64,000 nucleotides of DNA from Humibacillus xanthopallidus (GTDB lineage Bacteria > Actinomycetota > Actinomycetes > Actinomycetales > Dermatophilaceae). The translations under genes and the position numbers were made by a program. Of the stretch, positions 17,075-25,459 are shown one piece after another (the first letter of the stretch is position 1; each line of letters opens with the position of its first letter). The notes under the pieces were generated by a model, which saw only the letters and a list, made by a program, of their open reading frames with translations, searched no databases and was not told the DNA's origin. The DNA is taken from NCBI RefSeq assembly GCF_006717145.1, contig NZ_VFQF01000001.1:806001-870000 (forward strand), written 5' to 3'.

Positions 17075-19207
17075 TCAGCGGCGCACGTTGGCGACGCCCT
17101 GCGGCAGGAAGCGCGAGCCGGTCACGTGCTCGGCAACTCCCGTGCGGTCGAGCAGCGGGGTGATGCCGCCGTTCCACATCTGGAAGCCTGCCCCCGTCAT
17201 CATCGCGAGGTCGACGTCCATCGGAGCCTGTGCGACGCCCTCGTCGAGCATGCGACGAGTCTCGTCGGCGAGGACCGTGAGCACCCGCTCGCGCACCTGG
17301 GCCGGCTCGAGCACGACCGGCTCGGCCGGCTTCTCGATGAGCTCTGCGACCTCGGGGTCGAGCACGGGTCGGCCCGAGCTGAGGTCGTAGAAGCCGCGCT
17401 TGCCGGCCGCGACGATCCGCTGGAGCGTCGGGGAGGCGTAGAAGCGGTCCGGGAACGCCTTGACGAGCGTCTCGCCGTTGTGCAGCGCGATGGCCGGCCC
17501 GACGAGCCCGATGAGGACGAAGGGCGGCATCGGCGCCAGCCCGGCGAAGGCCCGGTCGACGACCTCGATCGGCGTTCCCTCGTCGAGGATCTTCGCCGCC
17601 TCGCCCATGAAGCGGCCGAGGAGCCGGTTGACGATGAACGACGGCCGGTCGGCCGCGCGGATGCACGTCTTCTTCAATGCCTTGCCGACGGCGAACGCCG
17701 TTGCGAGAGTGGCGTCGTCGGTGCGCTCGCCCGGGATGATCTCGAGCAGCGGCATGACGGCGACCGGGTTGAAGAAGTGGAAGCCGACGACGCGCTCGGG
17801 GTGGTCGAGCTTCGAGGCCATCTCGGCGATCGACAGGCTCGAGGTGTTCGTCGCGAGCACGCACTCCGCCGACACGACGGCCTCGACCTCGGCGAAGACC
17901 TGCTGCTTGACCGACATCTCCTCGAAGACGGCCTCGATGACGAAGTCGGCGTCGGCGAAGCCGTCCTTGCTCGTCGACCCGGTGACGAGCGCCTTGTAGC
18001 GGTTGAGCCTGTCGGGGTTGAGGCGACCCTTGCCCGCGAGCTTGTCGAGCTCGGCGTGGACGTAGCCGACGCCCTTGGTTACCCGCTCGTCGTCGATGTC
18101 CGTGAGCACGACCGGCACCTGGAGGCGCTGGATGAAGAGCAGCGCGAGCTGGCTCGCCATGAGTCCCGCGCCGACGATGCCGACCTTGGTCACCGGGCGG
18201 GAGAGGGCCTGGTCCGGCGCTCCGGCCGGGCGCCTGGCGCGCTTCGTCACGAGGTCGAAGGCATAGAGCCCGGCCCGCAGCTCGTCGCTCATCAGCAGGT
18301 CGGCGAGCACCGCGTCCTCGGCGGCGAAACCCTCCTCACGGGTCGCGGTGCGCGCGGCCGCGAGGAGGTCGAGGGCGGCATACGGGCTCTTCGCCTGACG
18401 GCCGGTCTTGACGTCGGCAAGCCCCTTCGCCTTGGCGATGGCGGCGTTCCACGCCGACTCGTCGCGGTCGACCTCGGGACGCTCGACGACGACCTCGCCG
18501 CGAATCACCTTGGCAGCCCAGGCGATCGACTCCTCGAGGAAGTCGGCGGGCGCGAGGAGCGCGTCGGCCATGCCGAGCTTGTAGGCGTCGATGCCCTTGA
18601 GCATCCGGTTCTGGCTGAGCGGGTTCTCGATGATGACGGTCAACGCCTTGTCGATGCCGACGAGGTTGGGCAGCATCCAGCAGCCGCCCCAGCCCGGCAC
18701 GAGACCGAGGAAGACCTCGGGGAGCGCGATCGCCGGCACACCGGCGCTCATCGTGCGGTAGGTGGCGGAGAGCGCCAGCTCGACGCCGCCGCCCATGGCG
18801 GCACCGTTGACGAACGCGAACGTCGGCACCGGCAGGTCGGAGAAGGCGGCGTATGCCGCGTGGCCGGCCCGCGCGATCTCGAGCGCCTGGTCGCGCGAGC
18901 CGATGAACGGCACCCCCGTGAGGTCGGCGCCGACGGCGAAGATGAAGGGCTTGCCAGTCACGGCGACAGCATCGATCTCGCCGGCCTCGGCCCGCTCGCG
19001 CAGGCCTTCGATCGTCGCTGCGAGGCCCGAGATCGACTGGGGGCCGAAGGTGTTCGGCTTGGTGTGGTCGAAGCCGTTGTCGAGCGTGATGAGGGCGAGA
19101 GTGCCCGCTCCACCCGGCAGAGCGACGTCGCGGACGGGCGTGCGGGTCACGACCTCGCTCGCGAAATCCGTTGCGGTGGTGGGCTTCTCGGTCGTGGTGG
19201 CGCTCAC
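17075..19207 (-). CDS. fadJ: Trifunctional-type fatty-acid oxidation alpha subunit (enoyl-CoA hydratase/3-hydroxyacyl-CoA dehydrogenase)
   Basis: A 710-residue bifunctional beta-oxidation enzyme. Residues 1-200 are a crotonase domain with both catalytic glutamates in place (Glu143 in GGGVELAL, Glu164 in PEVFLGLVPGWGG). Residues about 340-520 are the NAD-binding 3-hydroxyacyl-CoA dehydrogenase (GIVGAGLM, GFHFFNPV), followed by two C-terminal dehydrogenase domains. It hydrates enoyl-CoA and oxidises the 3-hydroxy product in the cytoplasm. GTG 19207 is chosen because it overlaps the fadA stop by four bases (GTGA); the open frame upstream is antisense-derived. Confidence 0.92.
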   Translation of the reverse strand: MSATTTEKPTTATDFASEVVTRTPVRDVALPGGAGTLALITLDNGFDHTKPNTFGPQSISGLAATIEGLRERAEAGEIDAVAVTGKPFIFAVGADLTGVPFIGSRDQALEIARAGHAAYAAFSDLPVPTFAFVNGAAMGGGVELALSATYRTMSAGVPAIALPEVFLGLVPGWGGCWMLPNLVGIDKALTVIIENPLSQNRMLKGIDAYKLGMADALLAPADFLEESIAWAAKVIRGEVVVERPEVDRDESAWNAAIAKAKGLADVKTGRQAKSPYAALDLLAAARTATREEGFAAEDAVLADLLMSDELRAGLYAFDLVTKRARRPAGAPDQALSRPVTKVGIVGAGLMASQLALLFIQRLQVPVVLTDIDDERVTKGVGYVHAELDKLAGKGRLNPDRLNRYKALVTGSTSKDGFADADFVIEAVFEEMSVKQQVFAEVEAVVSAECVLATNTSSLSIAEMASKLDHPERVVGFHFFNPVAVMPLLEIIPGERTDDATLATAFAVGKALKKTCIRAADRPSFIVNRLLGRFMGEAAKILDEGTPIEVVDRAFAGLAPMPPFVLIGLVGPAIALHNGETLVKAFPDRFYASPTLQRIVAAGKRGFYDLSSGRPVLDPEVAELIEKPAEPVVLEPAQVRERVLTVLADETRRMLDEGVAQAPMDVDLAMMTGAGFQMWNGGITPLLDRTGVAEHVTGSRFLPQGVANVRR

Positions 19208-20448
19208 TTGTCGGACTCCTCGGTGGTCGCAGCGGCGATGGCGGTGGGGGAGTAGTCCGCGTGGTGCGGGTTTTCCCAGATGACGGCTCCACCCATGCCG
19301 ATGCCGATGCACATCGCGGTCAGGCCGTAGCGCACCTCGGGGTGCTCCTCGAACTGGCGGGCGAGCTGGGTCATGAGCCGCACGCCCGAGCTGGCGAGCG
19401 GGTGGCCGGTGGCGATGGCTCCGCCGTACTCGTTGACGCGAGGGTCGTCGTCGGCGATGCCGAAGTGGTCGAGGAAGGCGAGCACCTGCACGGCGAAGGC
19501 CTCGTTGAGCTCGAAGAGGCCGATGTCCTCGATCGAGAGGCCGGCCTTGGCGAGGGCCTTCTCGGTGGCCGGCACCGGGCCGACCCCCATGACCTCGGGC
19601 TCGACGCCGACGAAGGAGTAGGAGACAAGACGCATGCGCACCGTCAGGCCGAGGTCGGTGGCTGCCTGCTCCGAGGCGAGCAGGCAGGCGGTGGCGCCGT
19701 CGTTGAGGCCGGCGGCGTTGCCCGCGGTCACGTTGCCGTGGGCGCGGAAGGGCGTCTTGAGGGCGGCGAGCTCCTCGAGCGTCGTGCCGGGGCGCGGCGG
19801 CTCGTCGGCGGTCGCGAGGCCCCAGCCGAGCTCCGCGTGCCGCGTCGCGACGGTGACGAGGTCGCGCTGGATCTGGCCGTTCGCATAGGCCTTGGCGAGC
19901 TTGTCCTGGCTGCCGACGGCGAAGGCGTCGGCGCGCTCCTTCGTCAGCTGGGGGAACCGGTCGTGGAGGTTCTCGGCCGTCTTGCCCATGACGAGGGCGT
20001 CGGGGTCGACGATGCGCTCGGAGAGGATGCGAGGGTTGGGGTCGACGCCCTCACCCATGGGGTGGCGACCCATGTGCTCCACCCCGCCGGCGATGGCGAT
20101 GTCGTAGGCGCCGAAGGCGATCGAGCTCGCCGTGTTGGTCACGGCGGTCATCGCGCCGGCACACATCCGGTCGATGGAGTATCCCGGCGTCGTGTTGGGC
20201 AGACCGGACAGGAGCGCGGCCGTGCGCCCGAGGGTCAGGCCCTGGTCGCCGATCTGGGTCGTCGCCGCGATGGCGACCTCCTCGACGCGGTCCTTGGGCA
20301 GGGCCGGGTTGCGGTGGAGCAGCTCGCGGATGCACCGGATGACGAGGTCGTCGGCGCGGGTCTGGGCGTACATGCCCTTCTCGCCCGCCTTGCCGAAGGG
20401 CGTGCGGACGCCGTCGACGAAGACGACCTCATTGAGTGCGCGGGGCAC
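19204..20448 (-). CDS. fadA: Acetyl-CoA acyltransferase (3-ketoacyl-CoA thiolase)
   Basis: A 414-residue thiolase. The acylated cysteine is Cys96 in SIDRMCAGAM, the NEAFA motif is near residue 305, the GHPLASSG histidine near 350, and the second active-site cysteine lies in CIGIGMGGA near 385. It cleaves 3-ketoacyl-CoA with CoA in the last beta-oxidation step and forms a complex with the fadJ product. The start is GTG 20448 with AGGAGG six bases upstream. It is the first gene of the fad operon and has its own promoter-like region below the repeat array. Confidence 0.92.
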   Translation of the reverse strand: MPRALNEVVFVDGVRTPFGKAGEKGMYAQTRADDLVIRCIRELLHRNPALPKDRVEEVAIAATTQIGDQGLTLGRTAALLSGLPNTTPGYSIDRMCAGAMTAVTNTASSIAFGAYDIAIAGGVEHMGRHPMGEGVDPNPRILSERIVDPDALVMGKTAENLHDRFPQLTKERADAFAVGSQDKLAKAYANGQIQRDLVTVATRHAELGWGLATADEPPRPGTTLEELAALKTPFRAHGNVTAGNAAGLNDGATACLLASEQAATDLGLTVRMRLVSYSFVGVEPEVMGVGPVPATEKALAKAGLSIEDIGLFELNEAFAVQVLAFLDHFGIADDDPRVNEYGGAIATGHPLASSGVRLMTQLARQFEEHPEVRYGLTAMCIGIGMGGAVIWENPHHADYSPTAIAAATTEESDK

Positions 20449-20524
20449 GATGCCTCCTGGATCGCTGGGGAGCCCGGGCCGACGTCACTGCCGGCGGGCA
20501 TGGCCGTGCTGGCCACCGCTCCCG

Positions 20525-20553
20525 ATCCTACTTCTCGGTAACTTCCGAACCAA
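20525..20553 (-). promoter_or_regulatory. Putative promoter of the fadA-fadJ operon
   Basis: On the minus strand TTGGTT (20553-20548) and TAGGAT (20530-20525) are separated by 17 bases and point toward fadA, about 75 bases from its start. The repeat array begins about 40 bases upstream of the -35. Matches to the housekeeping consensus are moderate. Confidence 0.45.
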
Positions 20554-20590
20554 CGACCCCTCGGGTGAGCATCCTCACGCGGCTCATCCC

Positions 20591-20752
20591 CAATCGAAAG
20601 AGCAGTTCGTCGCCGTCGAGCGGCCCGAGCGGGGAGTTGAAGGGGCGACGAACTGCTCTTTCGATTGCCCCAGGCCGAGAAGTAAGCCGACGAACTGCTC
20701 TTTCGATTGCCCAGGGCCATCGAGGCAAGCCGACGAAGTGCTCTCTCGATTG
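20591..20752. repeat. Intergenic inverted/direct repeat array II
   Basis: Four copies of a 22-bp word (core GACGAACTGCTCTTTCGATT) lie between the RNase D stop and the fadA promoter. Copy A (20591-20612) is inverted. Copies B (20646-20667) and C (20688-20709) are direct and identical. Copy D (20731-20752) is direct with two changes. A and B form a perfect 22-bp stem around a 33-base loop. B to C is 42 bases and C to D is 43, with similar spacers. Possible roles are termination after rnd, an RNase III site, or an operator for fadA. The set is too few and too short-period for CRISPR, and no cas gene is near. Confidence 0.85.
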
Positions 20753-20764
20753 GGGGTGGAGCGG

Positions 20765-22036
20765 TCAGGTGCCGGGGTGCTCGGTGCAGGCGAGAGAGAT
20801 GAGCGGCGCCGTGATCGTCGTCTGCCACTGGCGGGCCCCGAGCTCGCGCAGCGACGCAGCGACCTCGTCGGTCGTCGGCGCGGGCGGGCCCTCCCAGAGG
20901 TAGCGGCGCAGCAGGTCGGGGGTGAGGAGGTTCTCGACCGGCACCGCGAGCTCGGCCGAGACGGCGATGAGCAGCTCGCGCGCCCGCGCGAGCCGGGCCG
21001 CGGCCACGGGGTCGCGGTCGGCCCAGGCCTTGGGCGGCGGTGGCCCCGAGGGTGGCAGAGACACGACCGGCAGGTCGTCCTCCGGCAGCGCGAGCGCCGC
21101 CGCGACGACCTCGACGATCGCCTCCTGGTGGCGGCGCACCGACCGAGACAGCCGCGGCTCGGTCACCGTGATGCGTCGCGGAGCGGTCGTCGCACGCTGG
21201 TGCGCGATCGCGATCTCGCTGATCGCGGCGTCGGGCAGCACACGACCGGGGGAGACGTCGAGCTCCTGGGCCAGCCCGTCGCGCCACTCCCAGAGGGCGC
21301 GCACGATCCCGATGCCGCGTCGGCCGCGCACCTTGTGCATGCCTGACGTGCGGCGCCACGGGTCGGTGCGCGGCTCGGGCCCCGAGAAGGAGAGCAGGTG
21401 CTCGAACTCCTCCGCCGCCCAGCCGGCCTTGCCCTGCGACTCGAGGTCGGCCGCCACCGCGTCACGAAGGTCACCGAGCACCTCGACGTCGAGGGCGGCA
21501 TACAGCAGCCAGGGCTCGGGGAGCGGGCGCGCCGACCAGTCGACGGCCGAGTGCTCCTTGGCGAGCGAGAGGCCGAGGTAGTTCTCGACCATGGCGCCGA
21601 GGCCGACCCGGGGCAGCCCCGCGAGGCGGCCGCCCAGCTCGGTGTCGAAGAGCGCCTTCGGGCGCAGGCCGACCTCGGTGAGGCACGGCAGGTCCTGGGT
21701 GGCCGCGTGCAGGATCCACTCGGCGTCGCCGAGGGCCTCGCCGATGGGGGAGAGGTCGGGCACGGCCATGGGGTCGATGAGCCACGTGCCCGAGCCCTCG
21801 CGGCGCAGCTGCACGAGGTAGGCGCGCTGCCCGTAGCGGTAGCCGGAGGCGCGCTCGGCGTCGATGGCGACCGGACCGGTGCCGCGCGCGATGTCGTCGG
21901 CGGCTCGCGAAAGCACCCGCTCGTCGACGACGACGTCGGGCACGCCGTCACGGGGCACCGTGAGCGGGGTGAGTGTCACCGCCTCCTCCCCGGCGCCCGC
22001 AGGGTCGGGCTCGGGAGGATCCTGCAGAGCAGTCAC
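20765..22036 (-). CDS. rnd: Ribonuclease D-like 3'-5' exoribonuclease with HRDC domain
   Basis: A 423-residue protein. A DEDD-type exonuclease domain spans about 35-215 (Asp59-x-Glu61 of motif I, an LFDTELGGRLAG motif II, a YAALDVEVL motif III). An HRDC nucleic-acid-binding domain follows at about 235-310, then an actinobacterial C-terminal extension. It would trim RNA 3' ends such as tRNA precursors. A very long frame continues upstream, but GTG 22036 sits in a four-base overlap with the DUF3000 stop and is the natural start. DUF3000, RNase D and a divergent hemE are a conserved actinobacterial neighbourhood. Confidence 0.88.
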   Translation of the reverse strand: MTALQDPPEPDPAGAGEEAVTLTPLTVPRDGVPDVVVDERVLSRAADDIARGTGPVAIDAERASGYRYGQRAYLVQLRREGSGTWLIDPMAVPDLSPIGEALGDAEWILHAATQDLPCLTEVGLRPKALFDTELGGRLAGLPRVGLGAMVENYLGLSLAKEHSAVDWSARPLPEPWLLYAALDVEVLGDLRDAVAADLESQGKAGWAAEEFEHLLSFSGPEPRTDPWRRTSGMHKVRGRRGIGIVRALWEWRDGLAQELDVSPGRVLPDAAISEIAIAHQRATTAPRRITVTEPRLSRSVRRHQEAIVEVVAAALALPEDDLPVVSLPPSGPPPPKAWADRDPVAAARLARARELLIAVSAELAVPVENLLTPDLLRRYLWEGPPAPTTDEVAASLRELGARQWQTTITAPLISLACTEHPGT

Positions 22037-22617
22037 CGCCGCTGCCCCGGCAGGGGGACGACGCCGTCGGGCAGGGGAGGGATGCCGGCGATGGTGCAGA
22101 GCATGTCGGCCCAGGCGCGCAGGTGGTCGACCACGTCGCCCTCGACGGGCGTCCACGAGGCACGGATCTCCATCTCGACACTCGCCTCGCGGTCGGCGAG
22201 CCCGGCGAAGCTCTCGCTGACGACGCGGGTCACGGTGCCGGCCTCGGCGGTCCACGTGAGGTCGCGCGAGCTGACCGACTCGGTGAGCCACGACCAGCCG
22301 ACCGCGCCGAGCATCGGGTCGCCTGCGAGCTCCGGCTCGAGCTCGGCCCGCGCGAAGGTCACGATGCGCCACTGACCGTCCCACGTCTCGGGCGCGCTCG
22401 GGTCGTGCAGCACGACGAAGCGCCCGGTCGCGAGGTCGGCCTCCGGGTCGCTGACGTCGATGACATCCGCGGTGAGGGCAGCGGCATACGGGGCGATGCG
22501 GGTGGGCGCGGGGACCTCGGTCAAGCGCACCTCGGAGCGCACCCGGACGTCGCGGAGGGCTGAGAGCGTCCTCGCGAAGACCGCGCCGTGGTTGCCCGGC
22601 AACGTTCTCGTGTGCAC
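22033..22617 (-). CDS. DUF3000 family protein
   Basis: A 194-residue cytoplasmic protein matching the actinobacterial DUF3000 family, usually encoded between hemE and ribonuclease D. It has no signal peptide or membrane segment and no motif that points to an activity. It is translationally coupled to rnd (GTGA overlap) and divergent from hemE across a 92-base spacer that holds both promoters. A functional link to RNA processing is suggested only by gene order. Confidence 0.8.
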   Translation of the reverse strand: MHTRTLPGNHGAVFARTLSALRDVRVRSEVRLTEVPAPTRIAPYAAALTADVIDVSDPEADLATGRFVVLHDPSAPETWDGQWRIVTFARAELEPELAGDPMLGAVGWSWLTESVSSRDLTWTAEAGTVTRVVSESFAGLADREASVEMEIRASWTPVEGDVVDHLRAWADMLCTIAGIPPLPDGVVPLPGQRR

Positions 22618-22709
22618 TACCCGAGGGTATGCCGCCCGGACGGCATCTGTCCCGAGGGCGCGCCGGGCGCGTGGCGGGGCGAGTCGCGCCCCCGTGGCAG
22701 GATTGTCCG

Positions 22710-23780
22710 GTGCCGACCCCCGTCCAGACCACCAGCCGACCCACCCGCCCCACCCGCACGAGCGACCTCGTGCGGGCTGCGCGCCGTGAGCCGGTGGAGC
22801 GCACTCCGGTCTGGTTCATGCGGCAGGCCGGGCGGTCGCTGCCGGAGTACCGCGCGATCCGTGAGGGCATCCCGATGCTCGAGTCGTGCATGCGGCCCGA
22901 CCTCGTCACCGAGATCACCCTGCAGCCGGTTCGCCGGCACGGCGTCGACGCCGCCATCTTCTTCAGTGACATCGTCGTGCCGCTCAAGGCCATCGGCGTC
23001 GACCTCGACATCGTGCCGGGTGTTGGGCCCGTCGTGGCCCACCCGATCCGGCAGTGGAGCGACCTCGACCAGCTCGAAGAGCTGACGCCGGAGCACGTCT
23101 CCTTCATCAGCGAGGCCGTGGGGATGCTCGTCGCCGAGCTCGGCGAGACGCCCCTCATCGGCTTCGCCGGCGCCCCCTTCACGCTCGCGTCCTACCTCGT
23201 CGAGGGCGGCCCGTCGAAGAACCACGTGCTCACCAAGGCGCTCATGCACGGCGACCCCGAGCTGTGGGACGCCCTCTGCGCCCGGCTCGCCCAGATCTCG
23301 GGTGAGTTCCTGCGCGTGCAGGCGCAGGCAGGTGCGAGCGCGGTGCAGCTCTTCGACTCCTGGGCGGGCGCCCTGTCGCGGGCCGACTACGCCGCTCGGG
23401 CGATGCCGCACTCCGCCGTCGCGCTGGGCAAGGTCGCCGACCTCGACGTGCCGCGCATCCATTTCGGCGTCGGCACAGGCGAGCTGCTCCAGCTCATGGG
23501 CGAGGCGGGCGCCGAGGTCGTCGGCGTCGACTACCGCACGTCGCTCACCGACGCGGTCGACCGCCTCGGACCGGGGTATGCCGTCCAGGGCAACCTCGAC
23601 CCCGCGCTGCTCTTCGCCCCCTGGGAGGCTCTCGAGCGCCGCGTGCGCGAGATCGTCGAGGAGGGCCGTCACGCGCCCGGTCACATCTTCAACCTCGGGC
23701 ACGGCGTGCTGCCCGAGGTCGACCCCGACGTGCTGACGCGCGTCACCGCGCTCGTCCACGAGTGCTCGAGCCGCCGATGA
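22710..23780 (+). CDS. hemE: Uroporphyrinogen decarboxylase
   Basis: A 356-residue cytoplasmic enzyme that decarboxylates the four acetate side chains of uroporphyrinogen III to give coproporphyrinogen III. The family signature [16 protein letters not shown] is near residue 30 and the second signature [17 protein letters not shown] near residue 150. GTG 22710 is chosen over upstream in-frame codons because it starts at the usual distance from the signature. Its product feeds cgoX and chdC at 30.7-32.8 kb. Its stop overlaps murJ by four bases. Confidence 0.93.
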   Translation: MPTPVQTTSRPTRPTRTSDLVRAARREPVERTPVWFMRQAGRSLPEYRAIREGIPMLESCMRPDLVTEITLQPVRRHGVDAAIFFSDIVVPLKAIGVDLDIVPGVGPVVAHPIRQWSDLDQLEELTPEHVSFISEAVGMLVAELGETPLIGFAGAPFTLASYLVEGGPSKNHVLTKALMHGDPELWDALCARLAQISGEFLRVQAQAGASAVQLFDSWAGALSRADYAARAMPHSAVALGKVADLDVPRIHFGVGTGELLQLMGEAGAEVVGVDYRTSLTDAVDRLGPGYAVQGNLDPALLFAPWEALERRVREIVEEGRHAPGHIFNLGHGVLPEVDPDVLTRVTALVHECSSRR

Positions 23781-25459
23781 CGTTGGCCACTGCACCCTCC
23801 GTCGCCCGCTCGAGCCTCACGATGTTCGGCGGGTCCGTCGCATCGCGCGTGCTCGGGGTGGTGCGCAACGGCCTCATCACGGCGATCATCGGCGCCTCCT
23901 TCGCCGGTGACGCCTTCTCGCTCGCCAACACCCTGCCCAATGTCCTCTACGTGCTCGCCGCGGGCGGCATCCTCAACGCGGTGCTCATCCCGTCGCTCGC
24001 CCGGGCCATGAAGCTCGAGGACGGCGGCCAGGAGTTCACCGACCGCGTCATCACGGTGGCGCTCACGGGCATGGCCGTCATCACCGTCGCCGTCATGGCG
24101 GGTGCCAGCGGCTTCGTGTGGCTGCTCGCACGCAACTCCTCGCCGGAGTTCAAGGACCTCGCGCTCGCCTTCTCGCTCATCTGCCTGCCGCAGATCTTCT
24201 TCTACGGGCTCTTCGCGCTCCTCGGTCAGATCCTCAACGCCCGAGGTCGCTTCGGGGCTTTCGCGTGGGCGCCGTTCCTCGCCAACGTCGTGGCGGTCGC
24301 GGGCCTGCTCCTGTTCATCGTGCTCTTCCCGAACCACGCCCGCGGCGAGGCGGTGCCGGAGCCTCGGACGCCGCAGGAGTGGACCGGCCCGATGATCTGG
24401 CTCTTCGCCGGATCGGCGACGCTGTCGGTCATCGTCCAGGCCCTCTCGCTCGTGCCGGCGCTGCGCCGCACGGGCTTCCACTACCGGCCCCGCTGGGGTA
24501 TCCGGGGCGTCGGGCTGGGCGGTGTGAGCCGGCTCGCGATGTGGGCCTTCTACGGTCTCGCGATCTCGCAGCTCGGCTTCTTCATCAGCCAGGGAGCGCT
24601 CAACAACGCGACGGCGTCGGGGGAGAAGCTCGGTCTCGACGACATCGTGCGCGGTCCGGCCGCCTACGCCGTCGCCTTCACGCTCTTCATGCTGCCGCAC
24701 GCCTTCGTGACCGTCTCGATCATCACCGCGCTCTTCCCCCGCTTCTCGGCCGCCGCGGCCTCGGGTGACGACGACTCGCTCAAGCGCGACTTCCGCACCG
24801 GCCTGACGATGCCGCTCGTCGCCAACGTGCCGATCATGGCGTTCGTCATGGTGCTGGCCGGCCCCATCGTCGCCCTGCTCAACCCCGGCCTCGACCCGCG
24901 CTCGGTCCAGGTGTCCGCCTCGGTGCTCGTCATCATGATCCTCGGGCTTGTGCCCTTCGGGATCGACCTGCTCTGCTACCGGATGTTCTTCGCCCTGGAG
25001 GACGGCCGGCCGACGGTCACCATGCAGGTGCTGCTCACCGGCATCAGCCTCCTCGCCGGGCTCTTCACGCTCTTCGTCAACCCGGTCTGGGCCATCGGCG
25101 TCATGGCGTTCGGCCAGACCATCGGCAACATCGTCAGCTCGGGTGCCGGGCTGATGCTCCTGCGGCGTCGCATCGGCGCACTCGGGCTGTCGTCCGTCCT
25201 CGTGACGGCGTCGCGCATCGGGCTCGCTGCCGCTGTCGCCGGGCTCGTCGCGTGGGGCGCGACGACCGTGCTCGAACCCATCCTCGGTGGCACGATCGAG
25301 GGCTCGTCGACGATCCTCAAGCGCATGTTCGCCGCGAGCTTCGAGATCGGGCTCGTCGGCCTCGTCTTCGTCTCGATCTACCTCGGCCTCGCCCACGCGC
25401 TGCACGTGCGCGAGATCCGCGACCTCTCGACGATGGTGCGCCAGCGCCTCGTGCGCTAG
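23777..25459 (+). CDS. murJ: Lipid II flippase MurJ/MviN
   Basis: A 560-residue polytopic membrane protein of the MOP superfamily with about fourteen hydrophobic segments. The N terminus ([27 protein letters not shown]) and central region are typical of MurJ, which flips the peptidoglycan precursor lipid II across the membrane. ATG 23777 lies in an ATGA overlap with hemE, an unusual pairing of envelope and haem genes. The actinobacterial C-terminal kinase-like extension seen in some MurJ proteins is absent. The last four bases overlap the stop of the convergent CHAT gene. Confidence 0.88.
   Translation: MTLATAPSVARSSLTMFGGSVASRVLGVVRNGLITAIIGASFAGDAFSLANTLPNVLYVLAAGGILNAVLIPSLARAMKLEDGGQEFTDRVITVALTGMAVITVAVMAGASGFVWLLARNSSPEFKDLALAFSLICLPQIFFYGLFALLGQILNARGRFGAFAWAPFLANVVAVAGLLLFIVLFPNHARGEAVPEPRTPQEWTGPMIWLFAGSATLSVIVQALSLVPALRRTGFHYRPRWGIRGVGLGGVSRLAMWAFYGLAISQLGFFISQGALNNATASGEKLGLDDIVRGPAAYAVAFTLFMLPHAFVTVSIITALFPRFSAAAASGDDDSLKRDFRTGLTMPLVANVPIMAFVMVLAGPIVALLNPGLDPRSVQVSASVLVIMILGLVPFGIDLLCYRMFFALEDGRPTVTMQVLLTGISLLAGLFTLFVNPVWAIGVMAFGQTIGNIVSSGAGLMLLRRRIGALGLSSVLVTASRIGLAAAVAGLVAWGATTVLEPILGGTIEGSSTILKRMFAASFEIGLVGLVFVSIYLGLAHALHVREIRDLSTMVRQRLVR

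Noticed and set aside
20591-20752. Repeat array as a CRISPR
   Set aside because: Only four copies, one of them inverted, with 20-21-base spacers that resemble each other, and no cas gene anywhere in the window.
22037-23182. N-terminal extension of ribonuclease D to about 805 residues
   Set aside because: The upstream frame is antisense to hemE and overlaps DUF3000; GTG 22036 in the four-base overlap is the natural start.
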